DNA from: Sphingomonas sp. PsM26
GTDB taxonomy: Bacteria > Pseudomonadota > Alphaproteobacteria > Sphingomonadales > Sphingomonadaceae
Length of the DNA: 64,000 nucleotides
NCBI GenBank assembly: GCA_030433805.1
Contig: JARUXA010000005.1
Coordinates: forward strand, 186,001 to 250,000
Reading direction: 5' to 3'
Position numbers and translations under genes: made by a program. This document shows, one piece after another, positions 9,602 through 19,599 of this stretch. The notes beneath the pieces are model-generated. The model did no database searches, was not told the origin of the DNA, and saw only the letters and a list, made by a program, of their open reading frames with translations. Numbering within the stretch: position 1 is the first letter of the stretch; every line of letters starts with the position of its first letter.

Positions 9602-11305
9602 TCAGGACAGTTTGCCGCTGATCATCGCAAGATGATCGGCGATGGGACCGAGCGCGAGGCTCGGCAGGAAGGTGAGACCGCCCAGGATCAGGATGATGCC
9701 GACCAGCAGCCCCACCCACAGCCCGCCCGTCGTCGGGAACGAGCCCGCGCTTTCGGGCGTGTACTTCTTCGCGGCGAGACTCCCCGCGATGGCGAGCATC
9801 GGCACGATGATGAAGAACCGCCCGACCCACATCGCGACGCCCAGCAGCCCGTTGTAATAGGGCGTGTTGGCGGTGAGCCCTGCAAAGGCGGAGCCGTTGT
9901 TGGCGACCGCGCTGGTGAAGGCGTAGAGGATCTCCGAGAAGCCATGCGGCCCCTTGTTGAGCGGCCCCGCCAGCCCTTGTTGCAACACCGACGACAGCGC
10001 GGTCAGCCCGAGGATCATCAACGGCAACACCGCGATCGCCAGCACCGCGAGCTTCACTTCGCGGCTTTCGATCTTCTTGCCGACATATTCGGGCGTGCGC
10101 CCGACCATCAGCCCCGCGACGAACACCGCTAGGATCGCGAACAGCAGGAAGCCGTAGATCCCTGCGCCGACGCCGCCGATGACGACCTCGCCGAGCTGCA
10201 TGTTGAACAAGGGAACCAGCCCGCCGAGCGCAGTGAAGCTGTCATGCATGCTGTTGACCGCGCCGCACGACGCCGCGGTCGTGACGACCGAGAACAATGC
10301 GGATGCGGCGATCCCGAAGCGGACCTCCTTGCCCTCCATGTTGCCGCCCGCGACGCCGAGATGCTGGAGCACCGGGTTGCCCGCGGCTTCCTGCCAATAG
10401 GTCACGGTCACGCCCGCGAGGAACAGGATCACCATCGCCGACAGGATCGCCCAGCCCTGCTTGGTGTTGCCGACGGCCTTGCCGAACGTCCAGGTCAGCC
10501 CGAAGCCGATCAGGAAGATCGACAGCATCTGGACGAGGTTGGTCAGCGCGGTCGGGTTCTCGAACGGATGCGCCGAGTTCGCGTTGAAGAAGCCGCCACC
10601 ATTGGTGCCGAGCATCTTGATCGCTTCCTGCGACGCAACCGGGCCGAGCAGCAGCGACTGTTTCGCGCCCTCCAGCGTCTGCACGTCGACCACGCCCGCC
10701 ATCGTCTGCGGCACGCCGCTGGCAATGTAGAAAAGGGTCAGTGCGACACAAATCGGCAGCAACAGGTACAGCGTGATCCGGGTCATATCGGCCCAGAAAT
10801 TGCCGATCGCTTTCGTCTCGCGCCGCGCAAAACCGCGGAACAACGCAAAGGCGAGCGCGATGCCCGTCGCTGCCGACAGGAAGTTGTGGATCGTCAGCCC
10901 CAGCATTTGGCTGAGGTTCGACATCGTGCTCTCGCCGCCATAGCTCTGCCAGTTGGTGTTGGCAGTGAAGCTGATCGCGGTGTTGAACGCGAGATCCGGC
11001 GACAGCCCGGCCAGCCTCTGCGGATTGCCCGGCAGCACGCCCTGCAAGCGCAGCACGGCATAGGTAAACGCCATCAGCACGACGTTGAACAGCAGCATGT
11101 GCAGCGCATAGCGCCGCCAGCCCTGCTCGGCGTTTGGATCGATTCCGGCGAGTTTGTAGAAGCCGCGCTCGACCGGGCCGAGCACGACGTGGAGCGGCGT
11201 CCGCCGTCCCTCGTACAGCGTGAAAAGCCACACGCCGACCGGCTTGGTCAGCGCGAGCAGGATGGCAACGAAGCCTAGGATCAGGAACCAGCCCTGGAAT
11301 GTCAT
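9602..11305 (-). CDS. kdpA: KdpA, potassium-binding and channel subunit
   Basis: The protein has 567 residues and is almost entirely hydrophobic, with about ten membrane helices. The selectivity-filter-like loops include [14 protein letters not shown] and [20 protein letters not shown], quoted here in parts as [10 protein letters not shown] and [14 protein letters not shown], which are diagnostic of KdpA. The ATG has a strong AAGGAGG about six bases upstream. kdpF ends 13 bp before it and kdpB starts 12 bp after it. KdpA provides the selective potassium path of the inducible high-affinity pump. Confidence 0.98.
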   Translation of the reverse strand: MTFQGWFLILGFVAILLALTKPVGVWLFTLYEGRRTPLHVVLGPVERGFYKLAGIDPNAEQGWRRYALHMLLFNVVLMAFTYAVLRLQGVLPGNPQRLAGLSPDLAFNTAISFTANTNWQSYGGESTMSNLSQMLGLTIHNFLSAATGIALAFALFRGFARRETKAIGNFWADMTRITLYLLLPICVALTLFYIASGVPQTMAGVVDVQTLEGAKQSLLLGPVASQEAIKMLGTNGGGFFNANSAHPFENPTALTNLVQMLSIFLIGFGLTWTFGKAVGNTKQGWAILSAMVILFLAGVTVTYWQEAAGNPVLQHLGVAGGNMEGKEVRFGIAASALFSVVTTAASCGAVNSMHDSFTALGGLVPLFNMQLGEVVIGGVGAGIYGFLLFAILAVFVAGLMVGRTPEYVGKKIESREVKLAVLAIAVLPLMILGLTALSSVLQQGLAGPLNKGPHGFSEILYAFTSAVANNGSAFAGLTANTPYYNGLLGVAMWVGRFFIIVPMLAIAGSLAAKKYTPESAGSFPTTGGLWVGLLVGIILILGGLTFLPSLALGPIADHLAMISGKLS

Positions 11306-11318
11306 TGGTCCGCCTCCT

Positions 11319-11408
11319 TCAGAAGCGTTCGGGGCGGATGAGAACCGCCACCAGGTAGAGGAGAAGGCCGAGCGCGGTCAGCGCCGCGAGCCAGAGGTCG
11401 AGGGTCAT
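11319..11408 (-). CDS. kdpF: KdpF, 29-residue stabilising peptide of the Kdp complex
   Basis: A 29-residue reading frame lies directly before kdpA. Its peptide starts [14 protein letters not shown], continues with one hydrophobic helix, and ends LIRPERF. The single transmembrane helix with a basic C-terminal tail matches KdpF in size, composition and position. KdpF binds and stabilises the KdpABC complex in the inner membrane. It is short enough to be missed by automated gene calling. Confidence 0.88.
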   Translation of the reverse strand: MTLDLWLAALTALGLLLYLVAVLIRPERF

Positions 11409-11418
11409 TGCCTGCTCC

Positions 11419-11502
11419 TCACGCGTTATCGCAGAGGCGGGCGAAGGCGAGCGTCAGCGCCACCAGCCCGACCATGATGGCGATCCAGAGAACGTCCTGC
11501 AT
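11419..11502 (-). CDS. 27-residue membrane peptide upstream of kdpF (unnamed)
   Basis: A small frame encodes a peptide beginning MQDVLWIAIMVGL and ending FARLCDNA, with a single hydrophobic helix of about 18 residues. The ATG is preceded by AAAGGA about seven bases upstream. It sits between the TorF porin (17-bp gap) and kdpF (10-bp gap) on the same strand, so it is inside the operon. It is distinct from KdpF, which follows as a separate frame. Its size, single helix and position suggest another accessory peptide of the Kdp complex. That role is inference. Confidence 0.65.
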   Translation of the reverse strand: MQDVLWIAIMVGLVALTLAFARLCDNA

Positions 11503-11519
11503 CAGATGTCCTTTCGAGG

Positions 11520-12413
11520 TCAGAAGGCAGCCGTCAGCGAGACCACGACGGTGCTGCCGGCGATGTTGCCGGTGCCGTCCTGGCCCTTGCTGAAGCTCGG
11601 GCGGAGGTAGCTCGCCTCCTGGTTCGAGATGTCGGTGTCGATGTAGCTGACGTTGAGCGTCAGGTTCTTGTAGGTGGCATCCGCCCCTAGCGACCAATCC
11701 CAATAGTCGCCGGTGGGCGCGACTGCGGTGGCGTTCGGGCCGAGGCCATCCTGCCCCGAGCTGTGGCCGACATGCGCCTTGGCGGTGATGGGCGTACCGG
11801 CAACCGCCAGCGCGCCGTCACCCCACAGATAGAGGTTGTCGTCCTTCGCGCCCGGACGGTTGTAGACGCCGGCCGCGGCATCCGCGCCGGTGTTGTACCA
11901 TTTGCCGATCGCCTGCTGCTTGGGCGCATACGCAACGCCCGCGGCCAGCGTGGCGGGGCCGGTCGTGCCGGTCAGCTTGGCATAGGGCTCGGCGAAGTCG
12001 GTCTTGTCCGCCCCGCCCGGATACATGTACCAGGTCACGCCGACGTCGAGCGTCGCGCTGTGGGTCAGCTTGGTCTTGTAGCCGCCGATCAGGTCGAGCT
12101 CCATGTTGGCGCCGCCGAACGTCCCCCAGCCCGCGAGGTTCGACGCCCAGGTACCGACGTAGAGCCCGCTCTGGTGCGCGATCGTGACGCCGCCCTGGAT
12201 CGCCATCTCCTGGTCCGACTGCGACACGCCGCGGAAGCGATAATCGGAGGCGAGCGCGACCGACCCGCTGACGGTCAGCGCGGAAGGGGGTGCGGTGGGC
12301 GGGTGTGCGGTGGCCTCGGCCGCGGCGGCCTTGTCGTCCGGAGTCGATTGCGCGTGTGCGGCGATCGGAAACATTGAGATCGCGACGACCGCGGCCGCAT
12401 GACGGAACTTCAT
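11520..12413 (-). CDS. TorF-family putative outer-membrane porin at the head of the kdp operon
   Basis: The start is placed at the ATG giving MKFRHAAAVVAIS because AAGGGG precedes it by eight bases and a clean signal peptide follows (cleavage after AAHA). An upstream in-frame start at 12482 would add 23 non-signal residues. The mature protein (297 residues before cleavage) has alternating beta-strand character and the family landmarks ASDYRFRGVSQSD and GTWASNL, and ends LTAAF with the terminal Phe of outer-membrane barrels. Only 17 bp separate it from the 27-residue ORF and the kdp genes, so it is probably co-transcribed and would serve potassium or ion entry. Its substrate is not known. Confidence 0.85.
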   Translation of the reverse strand: MKFRHAAAVVAISMFPIAAHAQSTPDDKAAAAEATAHPPTAPPSALTVSGSVALASDYRFRGVSQSDQEMAIQGGVTIAHQSGLYVGTWASNLAGWGTFGGANMELDLIGGYKTKLTHSATLDVGVTWYMYPGGADKTDFAEPYAKLTGTTGPATLAAGVAYAPKQQAIGKWYNTGADAAAGVYNRPGAKDDNLYLWGDGALAVAGTPITAKAHVGHSSGQDGLGPNATAVAPTGDYWDWSLGADATYKNLTLNVSYIDTDISNQEASYLRPSFSKGQDGTGNIAGSTVVVSLTAAF

Positions 12414-12582
12414 TGCTACACCCCTTGAGCGGCGCTCGTCCCACGACGATGCCTTCAGGGATGGGCGATTAGGCGCATCCAACGTTCGATTTCGAGATCG
12501 ATTCCGGGAAAAGGCATAGTGCGCGCATAGTGTTGACGCATTTTTCGTCGGTTACGACCAACGCCGCCGGGGGGTTGCAGCC

Positions 12583-13986
12583 TTACTCCTCCAGACCCAA
12601 GGCCCCACGGTCGGCGGTTGCCGCCGCCAGTTCCGCGCGGGCGGAGGCGATGCGGGCCTGTGCGTCGATCAGGCGAACGCGTGCGTCGGTGGCGGTGTCC
12701 TCGCGCTGGTTGACCAGGAAGAAGTCGCCCGATCCGAGCGCGAACCGCCGCCGTTCCGCTACCGCGAGACGCTCGGCCAGGCCTTGCTCCTCCGCGGCGA
12801 TGGTCGCCAGTCGTTCAGTCGCGCCGACCGCGATCACGATGCCCTCGACCTCGACCGCGATCTGGTCGCGCAGAAAGCGGCTGCGTTGGGTCAGCGCGTC
12901 GATTTCGGCGCGGGCTTCGGCGGCGCGGCCCTTTGCCGCGCGGTTCTGCAACGGCACGCTGAAGCGGAAGCCGACCACCGCTTCCAGTGGCGTTTTGGTC
13001 GGGCCGCCGAGCCCGACCGCGCCGACGTCCTTGCCGACCTCGCCGCGCAGGTCGAGCCGTGGCGCAAGGTCGTTCTCGGCCAGCATCAGCCGGGCGGTCG
13101 ACTGGTCGATCCGAGTCAGGATCGCGCGATAGTCGGGGCGCTCGACCGGCGCGGGTCCATTGCCGCGCAGCGCCACCCCGGACAGCGCGCTGCTGTCGGG
13201 GGGCAGCCGCTCTGTCGACACGAGCATCGGGGCCCCGTTTTCGTCACGCAGGTAGAAGGAGAGCGCGTTGGCCGCCGTCGCGAGATCCTGCTCCGCGCGC
13301 ACGGCCAGCGCACGACGCCGGACGAGGTTCTGGTCGTTCTCGGTCAGCAGAATATCCGGGCGGGCACCCAGAGCGATCTGCCGCGCGATCGCACCACGCC
13401 GCCGTTCGGCCAGATCGAGCAGATCGCGATAGGCGCGCAGCCGCAATCCCGCAGCGACCCACGTCTGATAGGCATCGACCGCGCGACGCTGGACCCCGAT
13501 CGCGACCATCGCCGCCTCAAACCGGGCCACGTCGATATCGGAACCGGCGACGCGTCGCCGGGTGCGGCGTTCATCCACCACACGGTCGCGCAGCAACGCG
13601 AACAACGCGCCGACCTTCGCCTCGCCGAGGCGATTGGTGTAGGACTGATCCTCATACACCGGGAAGGTCCCGCGCGAGGCGCGATAGTTGCCGTAGAAAT
13701 AGCCGCCATTGTTCGTCAGCGGCCGGGTCGCGCGGCCCTCGACGACGGTGCCGTCGTAATAGCCCGCGACCCGCGAACGGCCGTCGACGTCGAACACCGT
13801 ATCGAACGCGCCGTCGGCGGACAGCGCGCGCCCTTCCGCCTGCCGAACCCGCGCCAGCGCCTCGACAATCTGTGGCGCGGACCGTGCGGACGACTGCAAC
13901 ACCTCCTCGAGCGTGAGGGGCTCGGTCTGTGCGATGGCGGCGACAGGGCACAGGGCTGCAACCACGAACAGGATCAGGCGGATCAT
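12583..13986 (-). CDS. TolC-family outer-membrane efflux protein
   Basis: The protein has 467 residues with signal peptide MIRLILFVVAALCPVAAIAQ. It contains two long helical repeats with LTLEEVLQSSARSAPQI near the N-terminus and heptad-rich helices around 140-220 and 340-450, typical of TolC-type channel-tunnels. Its ATG overlaps the stop of the HlyD-type gene in an ATGA arrangement. It is the last gene of a LysR / ABC-like / adaptor / channel series and would form the outer-membrane exit duct of that machine. The exported substrate is unknown. Confidence 0.9.
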   Translation of the reverse strand: MIRLILFVVAALCPVAAIAQTEPLTLEEVLQSSARSAPQIVEALARVRQAEGRALSADGAFDTVFDVDGRSRVAGYYDGTVVEGRATRPLTNNGGYFYGNYRASRGTFPVYEDQSYTNRLGEAKVGALFALLRDRVVDERRTRRRVAGSDIDVARFEAAMVAIGVQRRAVDAYQTWVAAGLRLRAYRDLLDLAERRRGAIARQIALGARPDILLTENDQNLVRRRALAVRAEQDLATAANALSFYLRDENGAPMLVSTERLPPDSSALSGVALRGNGPAPVERPDYRAILTRIDQSTARLMLAENDLAPRLDLRGEVGKDVGAVGLGGPTKTPLEAVVGFRFSVPLQNRAAKGRAAEARAEIDALTQRSRFLRDQIAVEVEGIVIAVGATERLATIAAEEQGLAERLAVAERRRFALGSGDFFLVNQREDTATDARVRLIDAQARIASARAELAAATADRGALGLEE

Positions 13987-15065
13987 TTCTTGCCGCCTTC
14001 GTCGCTGGCCGTGTCCTTCGGTTCCGCAGGCTTGGCGCCCGCCTTGGCCGGCGGGGCAGGGCGGCGGCCGAATTCCAGCGGGAAGTCGTTAAGCTGACGC
14101 CACAGTTCATAGCCCACCAGCACGGTCTCCCCGCGCACCCAGCCGCGCACCTTGCCGCCGGGCCGGACATAGTCGCGCGTCGGCCAGGCGGGTTTGCCCG
14201 GCGCGGGTTCGACCAGAATGCGGAACAGACCGTCGGGCGCGGCATTGGGATCGATCGCGCGGACGCGGCCGTCGAACATGCCTTGCGCGACCGAGGGCCA
14301 GCCGCTGAACTGGATCGCGGGCCAGCCCTCGAATTCCAGCCGGACCGGACGGCCGGGGCGGACCAGCGGCATGTCGCGCCCGTCGACATACAGTTCGACC
14401 GCGCGCTGGACGCGTTCGGGTGCGATCACCGCAAGCACCGTTCCCGGCGACACCATCGATCCGCCGGTCGCGGCGTTAAGTTGTTGTACGCGCCCGTCGC
14501 GCGGCGCGCGGACCATCTGCGCGGACTGGCGGTTGAGCTGGATGTCGATCCGGTTGAGCTTGGCGCGCGCCTCGGCCAGCTTTGCACCCGCGTCAGCGAC
14601 CTTGATCTGCGTCTGCTCATAGTCGCGGCGTGAAGCGAGCCCTTCGGCGAACAGCTGGCTTGTGCGGTTCACGTCGATCCCGGCGACCGCGCGGCTCTGC
14701 TGAACCGCGGCGATCTCCGCCTGCACTTGCGCGCGCTCGGCCCGGAGCCTGGACAGCAGGTCGGGATCGAGATCCGCGACCCGTGCGATCGGGTCGCCCT
14801 TGGCGACATGCTGTCCGTCCTGGACGTACCATTGTTCGACGCGACCGGGAACGAAAGCGGTCACCTGTTGCTGGCGGTCGTCGGGATCGAGCGCGACGAC
14901 TTGTCCCGTGCCGCTCGCGGTCTGCACCCACGGGACCAGCCCCATGATCGCCACCGCGACCATGATCCCGATGATCAACATGCCCGCAATAGTCAGTGCG
15001 ATACGCGGCGCGCGCATCGACGCCAGCGTCGGAAAATGCGCGACGCGGTCAGGCTGGTACGCCAT
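13983..15065 (-). CDS. HlyD/EmrA-type membrane fusion (periplasmic adaptor) protein
   Basis: The preferred start is the ATG at 15065 (MAYQPDRV) because GGAGG lies five bases upstream; a GTG at 15077 would add four residues. One membrane helix lies near residues 22-44, followed by a biotinyl-lipoyl-like segment VTAFVPGRVEQWYVQDGQHV, read here as FVPGRVEQWY and VQDGQHVAKGD, a helical hairpin (about 100-190) and a beta-barrel domain. It ends with an Ala/Lys-rich tail. It overlaps the ABC-like gene by 17 bp and the TolC gene by 4 bp. It should connect the inner-membrane protein to the TolC-type channel. Confidence 0.9.
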   Translation of the reverse strand: MAYQPDRVAHFPTLASMRAPRIALTIAGMLIIGIMVAVAIMGLVPWVQTASGTGQVVALDPDDRQQQVTAFVPGRVEQWYVQDGQHVAKGDPIARVADLDPDLLSRLRAERAQVQAEIAAVQQSRAVAGIDVNRTSQLFAEGLASRRDYEQTQIKVADAGAKLAEARAKLNRIDIQLNRQSAQMVRAPRDGRVQQLNAATGGSMVSPGTVLAVIAPERVQRAVELYVDGRDMPLVRPGRPVRLEFEGWPAIQFSGWPSVAQGMFDGRVRAIDPNAAPDGLFRILVEPAPGKPAWPTRDYVRPGGKVRGWVRGETVLVGYELWRQLNDFPLEFGRRPAPPAKAGAKPAEPKDTASDEGGKK

Positions 15066-16758
15066 CATCGCCTCCACGCTGCTGATCGTCGTTCATATCG
15101 GCAATCAGCGCGTCACGCGTCGCGAACCGGCGCTGTCGGTGGGGTTCGAGCCGGAACCAGCCATCGAGCGCAATGTCCTCGGGCCGACCGGTACAAAGCA
15201 GGACGGTCGTCTCCGCCGCCTTCAACCGCTGCAGCACGTCTGCCAGCCGCTGGGCGGGGATCAGATCGTAGAGCTGCGACAGCATCAACACGCGTGGCTG
15301 GACGAGCAGCGCGTTGGCGAGCTTGACCGCCATCACCTCGCGGATCGACAGCGGATAGCCCGATCCTGCGAGCTGGGTATCGAGCCCGTGGGGAAGTCGC
15401 GCAATCCTTTCGCGCAGACCGACCGCGTTGAGCGCATCGAGCATCTTGCCCGACATCGCCCCCGTAGCACCAAGCGCAAGATATTCGCGGATCGTGACCT
15501 CGACGATCGTCGGCCGGTCGAGCACCATGATTTCCGAGCGCAACAGGTACATGTCGAAGGTCGCCAGATCGGTGCCGCCGACCGTGACGAGACCACGCTC
15601 GGGCACGCTGTGGCGCTTCAGCACCATCGCCAGCAGTCGCTCGGCACCCCCGTCTGCCAGCGTGACGAGCTGTTCGCCTGCAGCGACCGCGAAGTCGAAA
15701 CGGGCGTCCTCGATCGCGACGCCCTCGAGCCGGACTGCGCCGTCCGCCGGCGCCTGTCCCGCGGCGGCAACGGCCTGTTCCTGTGGGATCGCGAACACCA
15801 GCGACAGTTCCTCGGCGCTCGCGACGAGGTCGTACAGCGTGTCGAGATACCAGCCGAGCTGCGAGATCCCGTAGAACACGCCGCTCAGGATCAGCTCGGC
15901 GGCGACGAGCTGGCCGATCGACAGTTCGCCCCGCAGGATCAAGTTGCCGCCGAGCGCGAGCAGCGCGGCGCTGGCAAACGCGTAGAGCAGCAGGAAGGCG
16001 ACCGTCTGCGCAAAGCTGTAGCGGAAATAGCGGCGATGCCGGTCGATGTAGGTGGCGGTCACCGCTTCGGAGCGATCCATCGCGAAATCGAGATGACGGC
16101 TCGACTTGTAGAAGCCGTTCGACCCGCCGACGCTTTCCAGCCAGCGCGCGGCGTCATGCTTGGCATGGCTGAGCGCGACCGCCGAGCGGATCGATCCGCG
16201 CGACCACAGCAACCAGATCGCGAGCACCAGGAGGATCAGCAGCGCGTTGAACGCCAGGAAGAACGGGTGATAAAAACTGGTGATCACCAGCCCGACCGCG
16301 GATTGCAGCAGAATGGTGAAGCCGCCGATCACCAGGCTTGGGATCGCCTTCTGCACCACGACGAGGTCGAAATAGCGGTTGAACAGGTCACCGCGATTCT
16401 GGTCGGCGAAGAACGGGTTTTGCGCATGGACCGCACGCTGGGTGATCTCGGCGACCACCCGCGCGAAGAAGCGCCGCTCGAACAGCGCCATGATCCAGAA
16501 GCGGAGCGCGCTCAGCCCGGCGACGAACAGCAGCAGCAGCAGGAGCAGCCCGGCCAGCGTCCAGAGCGGGGCGGGCAGGGCGGTGTTGGCGACGCTGTTG
16601 ATCAGCAACTGGACCGAGATCGGGGTCGCCAGCGACAACAGGCTGATCGCAAGGCCATAGACCATTGCAAGCCGCAGATAGGGCATGTCGGGCCCGACGA
16701 TCTCCGCCAGCCACCCCGCCGCTTCACGCCAACCGATCCGTTTTCCTGCCACGTCCAT
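15049..16758 (-). CDS. ABC-exporter-like protein with a degenerate nucleotide-binding domain
   Basis: The protein has 569 residues. Residues 1-320 form a type I exporter membrane domain with about six helices. Residues 340-560 keep the outline of an ABC ATPase, but every catalytic motif is altered. Walker A is replaced by LADGGAERLL (367-376) with no P-loop lysine. The Q-loop is MVLDRP (no Gln). The signature LSGGQ is LSIRE (470-474). Walker B DE is SQ in VLMLSQLYD (490-498). The switch His is Gly in LLCTGRPED. ATP hydrolysis by this chain is therefore very unlikely. It overlaps the adaptor gene by 17 bp, so it is clearly part of the export operon. Energy might come from another ATPase elsewhere, or the protein may work as a scaffold. 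Frame and length are intact, so it is not an ordinary pseudogene. Confidence 0.85.
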   Translation of the reverse strand: MDVAGKRIGWREAAGWLAEIVGPDMPYLRLAMVYGLAISLLSLATPISVQLLINSVANTALPAPLWTLAGLLLLLLLFVAGLSALRFWIMALFERRFFARVVAEITQRAVHAQNPFFADQNRGDLFNRYFDLVVVQKAIPSLVIGGFTILLQSAVGLVITSFYHPFFLAFNALLILLVLAIWLLWSRGSIRSAVALSHAKHDAARWLESVGGSNGFYKSSRHLDFAMDRSEAVTATYIDRHRRYFRYSFAQTVAFLLLYAFASAALLALGGNLILRGELSIGQLVAAELILSGVFYGISQLGWYLDTLYDLVASAEELSLVFAIPQEQAVAAAGQAPADGAVRLEGVAIEDARFDFAVAAGEQLVTLADGGAERLLAMVLKRHSVPERGLVTVGGTDLATFDMYLLRSEIMVLDRPTIVEVTIREYLALGATGAMSGKMLDALNAVGLRERIARLPHGLDTQLAGSGYPLSIREVMAVKLANALLVQPRVLMLSQLYDLIPAQRLADVLQRLKAAETTVLLCTGRPEDIALDGWFRLEPHRQRRFATRDALIADMNDDQQRGGDDGVPA

Positions 16759-16832
16759 CGTCCGTCCTAACTGACCCCGGACACAGGATCGTTCCGGCGG
16801 GCCATTGGCGCAAGAATGGGTAAGCTATACTT

Positions 16833-16853
16833 CCGATAGGATATACCTATCGG
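16833..16853. promoter_or_regulatory. Perfect 8-bp inverted repeat at the lysR / exporter boundary
   Basis: CCGATAGG (16833-16840) and CCTATCGG (16846-16853) are perfect arms around a 5-bp AT spacer. The site overlaps the LysR stop codon and lies 75 bp before the exporter ATG on the same strand. The ATAG-N7-CTAT core resembles the half-site layout recognised by LysR-type regulators. It could be an operator for the neighbouring LysR protein, or a weak terminator stem; there is no T tract. Confidence 0.5.
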
Positions 16854-17746
16854 ACGACCGCACGCAACATTTCGGCGATCAACCTATAGGCGGGTGCCCG
16901 ACCGGCACCCGTACGCCACAGCAGGCCGATCTCGCGATACGGGCGACCGCCCTCGAAGGGGCGCACGACCACGTCATCGCCGTCGCGGATTTCCTGGCGG
17001 ACGTACAGGTTCGGCAGCAGCGCGAGACCCATGCCCATTCCGGCCATCTGCCGGATCGCGTCGAGGCTGGTGCCTTCATAATCGTTGAGCACGACCGCGC
17101 CGACCTCTTCGGCAATCACGGCGACCTGTTGCGCCAGGCGATAGTCCGCGACGAGCGTCAGGAGGTTTTGCCCCGCCAGATCGCCGACGGTCACGGACGT
17201 CTTCTGGCTGAACGGATGATCGGCGGCCATCGCCAGATACAGCGGCTCGCGGAACAAGCGCTCGCTGTGGAAGCCGCGCCCTGCAACGGGTAACTGCGCG
17301 AGGATCAGGTCGTGATCCCCGGCCGTGAGACCTGCCGTCAGCGCAGAGGGGAGCCCTTCGCGCACGTGAATCCGCAGCGTCGGATGTTCGCGGTGCAGCC
17401 GCGCGACAAGGCCAGGGAGCAGATAGGCGCCGAGCGTCGGCGATACGCCCAGCCGGATCGTGCCGACCAGCGCGTCGGCCGACGCCGCGCGGACGTCTTC
17501 CAGGTCGACCAGATCGAACAGGATCCGCCGCGCCCGCTCCAGCAGTTCACGCCCAAGCGGCGTGAGGATCGCGGGACCACCGCGCTCGAACAGCGGTGCA
17601 CCGAGGATCGTCTCCAGCGCGCGGATCTGTTGCGAGAGCGAGGGCTGGGACACCCCCATCCGCTCGGCGGCACGCGTAAAGCTGCCGGCCTCGGCGAGTG
17701 CGACGAAGTAGCTGAGTTGGCGGATCGTCGTTCGTGGGCGCTGCAT
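16847..17746 (-). CDS. LysR-type transcriptional regulator (OxyR-like, no redox cysteines)
   Basis: The protein has 299 residues from the ATG giving MQRPRTTIRQLSYF. The frame stays open upstream to 17962, but that part is encoded by the GC-rich repeat and was excluded. The N-terminal winged helix contains SFTRAAERMGVSQPSLSQQI, the LysR helix-turn-helix. The effector domain resembles OxyR-group proteins, for example VREGLPSALTAGL and QMAGMGMGLALLPN. I see no cysteine anywhere, so peroxide sensing by a disulfide is excluded. It lies upstream of the exporter operon on the same strand and is its likely regulator. Confidence 0.88.
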   Translation of the reverse strand: MQRPRTTIRQLSYFVALAEAGSFTRAAERMGVSQPSLSQQIRALETILGAPLFERGGPAILTPLGRELLERARRILFDLVDLEDVRAASADALVGTIRLGVSPTLGAYLLPGLVARLHREHPTLRIHVREGLPSALTAGLTAGDHDLILAQLPVAGRGFHSERLFREPLYLAMAADHPFSQKTSVTVGDLAGQNLLTLVADYRLAQQVAVIAEEVGAVVLNDYEGTSLDAIRQMAGMGMGLALLPNLYVRQEIRDGDDVVVRPFEGGRPYREIGLLWRTGAGRAPAYRLIAEMLRAVVR

Positions 17747-17840
17747 GGGGCATGGTACCGAGCCGCTACGCCTTTGGCACGCCCGAAGAGATTGCGGGGT
17801 CCTTGCGGGGAGAATGCGGGGGCGGGATCTGGCGTACCTA

Positions 17841-17958
17841 AAGCCCCTCCCCCTCGGGGGAGGGTTGGGGTGGGGCAGTCCAGCAGAACCCAATTCTCTG
17901 CGAGGCACCGCCCCACCCCCAAACCCCTCCCCTGAAGGGGAGGGGCAAGAAGAAGGGA
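17841..17958. repeat. 118-nt GC-rich intergenic repeat, copy 1
   Basis: Begins AAGCCCCTCCCCCTCGGGGG and ends with CAAGAAGAAGGGA. It contains two internal hairpins, CCCCTCCCCC/GGGGGAGGG-like at the left and CCCCTCCCC-TGAA-GGGGAGGGG at the right, with a short linker AGTCCAGCAGAACC. A second copy follows 136 bp later. The remaining sequence of the 392-bp gap 17747-18138 shows no gene. The structure is that of a REP-like intergenic element. Confidence 0.85.
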
Positions 17959-17976
17959 TCACGCCAACCTCAACTT

Positions 17977-18094
17977 AAGCCCCTCCCCCTCGGGGGAGGG
18001 GTTGGGGTGGGGAAGTCCAGCAGAACCGAGTTCTCTGCGAGGCACCGCCCCACCCCCGACCCCTCCCCTGAAGGGGAGGGGCAAGAAGAAGGGA
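17977..18094. repeat. 118-nt GC-rich intergenic repeat, copy 2
   Basis: Same orientation and same length as copy 1, with a few substitutions and two compensating single-base indels (AGGGTTGGGG against AGGGGTTGGGG, and CCCCCAAACCCC against CCCCCGACCCC). The stable stems lie between the esterase stop and the LysR gene, both on the minus strand, and could slow or end transcription from the esterase. Confidence 0.85.
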
Positions 18095-18138
18095 CCACCA
18101 CAACCGCAACGCCGCCGACCGGCGTGGCGCGCGAACCC

Positions 18139-19494
<1,356 letters not shown>

Positions 19495-19599
19495 TCATCA
19501 CCACGCCTATCCGGCCAAAGTCCGTGCCGGCTCGGAGAGGGGCGACCGTGGGGCCATCAATCCCTGTTTGCACACGCGATCGGATCGCCTAGAGGGCGC

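Noticed and set aside
14800..16770. Long plus-strand open frame (656 codons) opposite the exporter and adaptor genes
   Set aside because: Low-complexity Gln/Arg/His-rich translation without a domain; antisense shadow of overlapping, well-supported genes.
16847..17746. Naming the LysR gene oxyR
   Set aside because: No cysteine is present, so the defining redox pair is missing.
17747..17962. N-terminal extension of the LysR frame
   Set aside because: The extra residues come from the GC-rich repeat; the LysR helix-turn-helix starts normally at ATG 17746.
17841..18094. Possible CRISPR-like array
   Set aside because: Only two copies of a 118-nt unit with an 18-nt spacer, hairpin-rich and without cas genes. 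It is an intergenic repeat.
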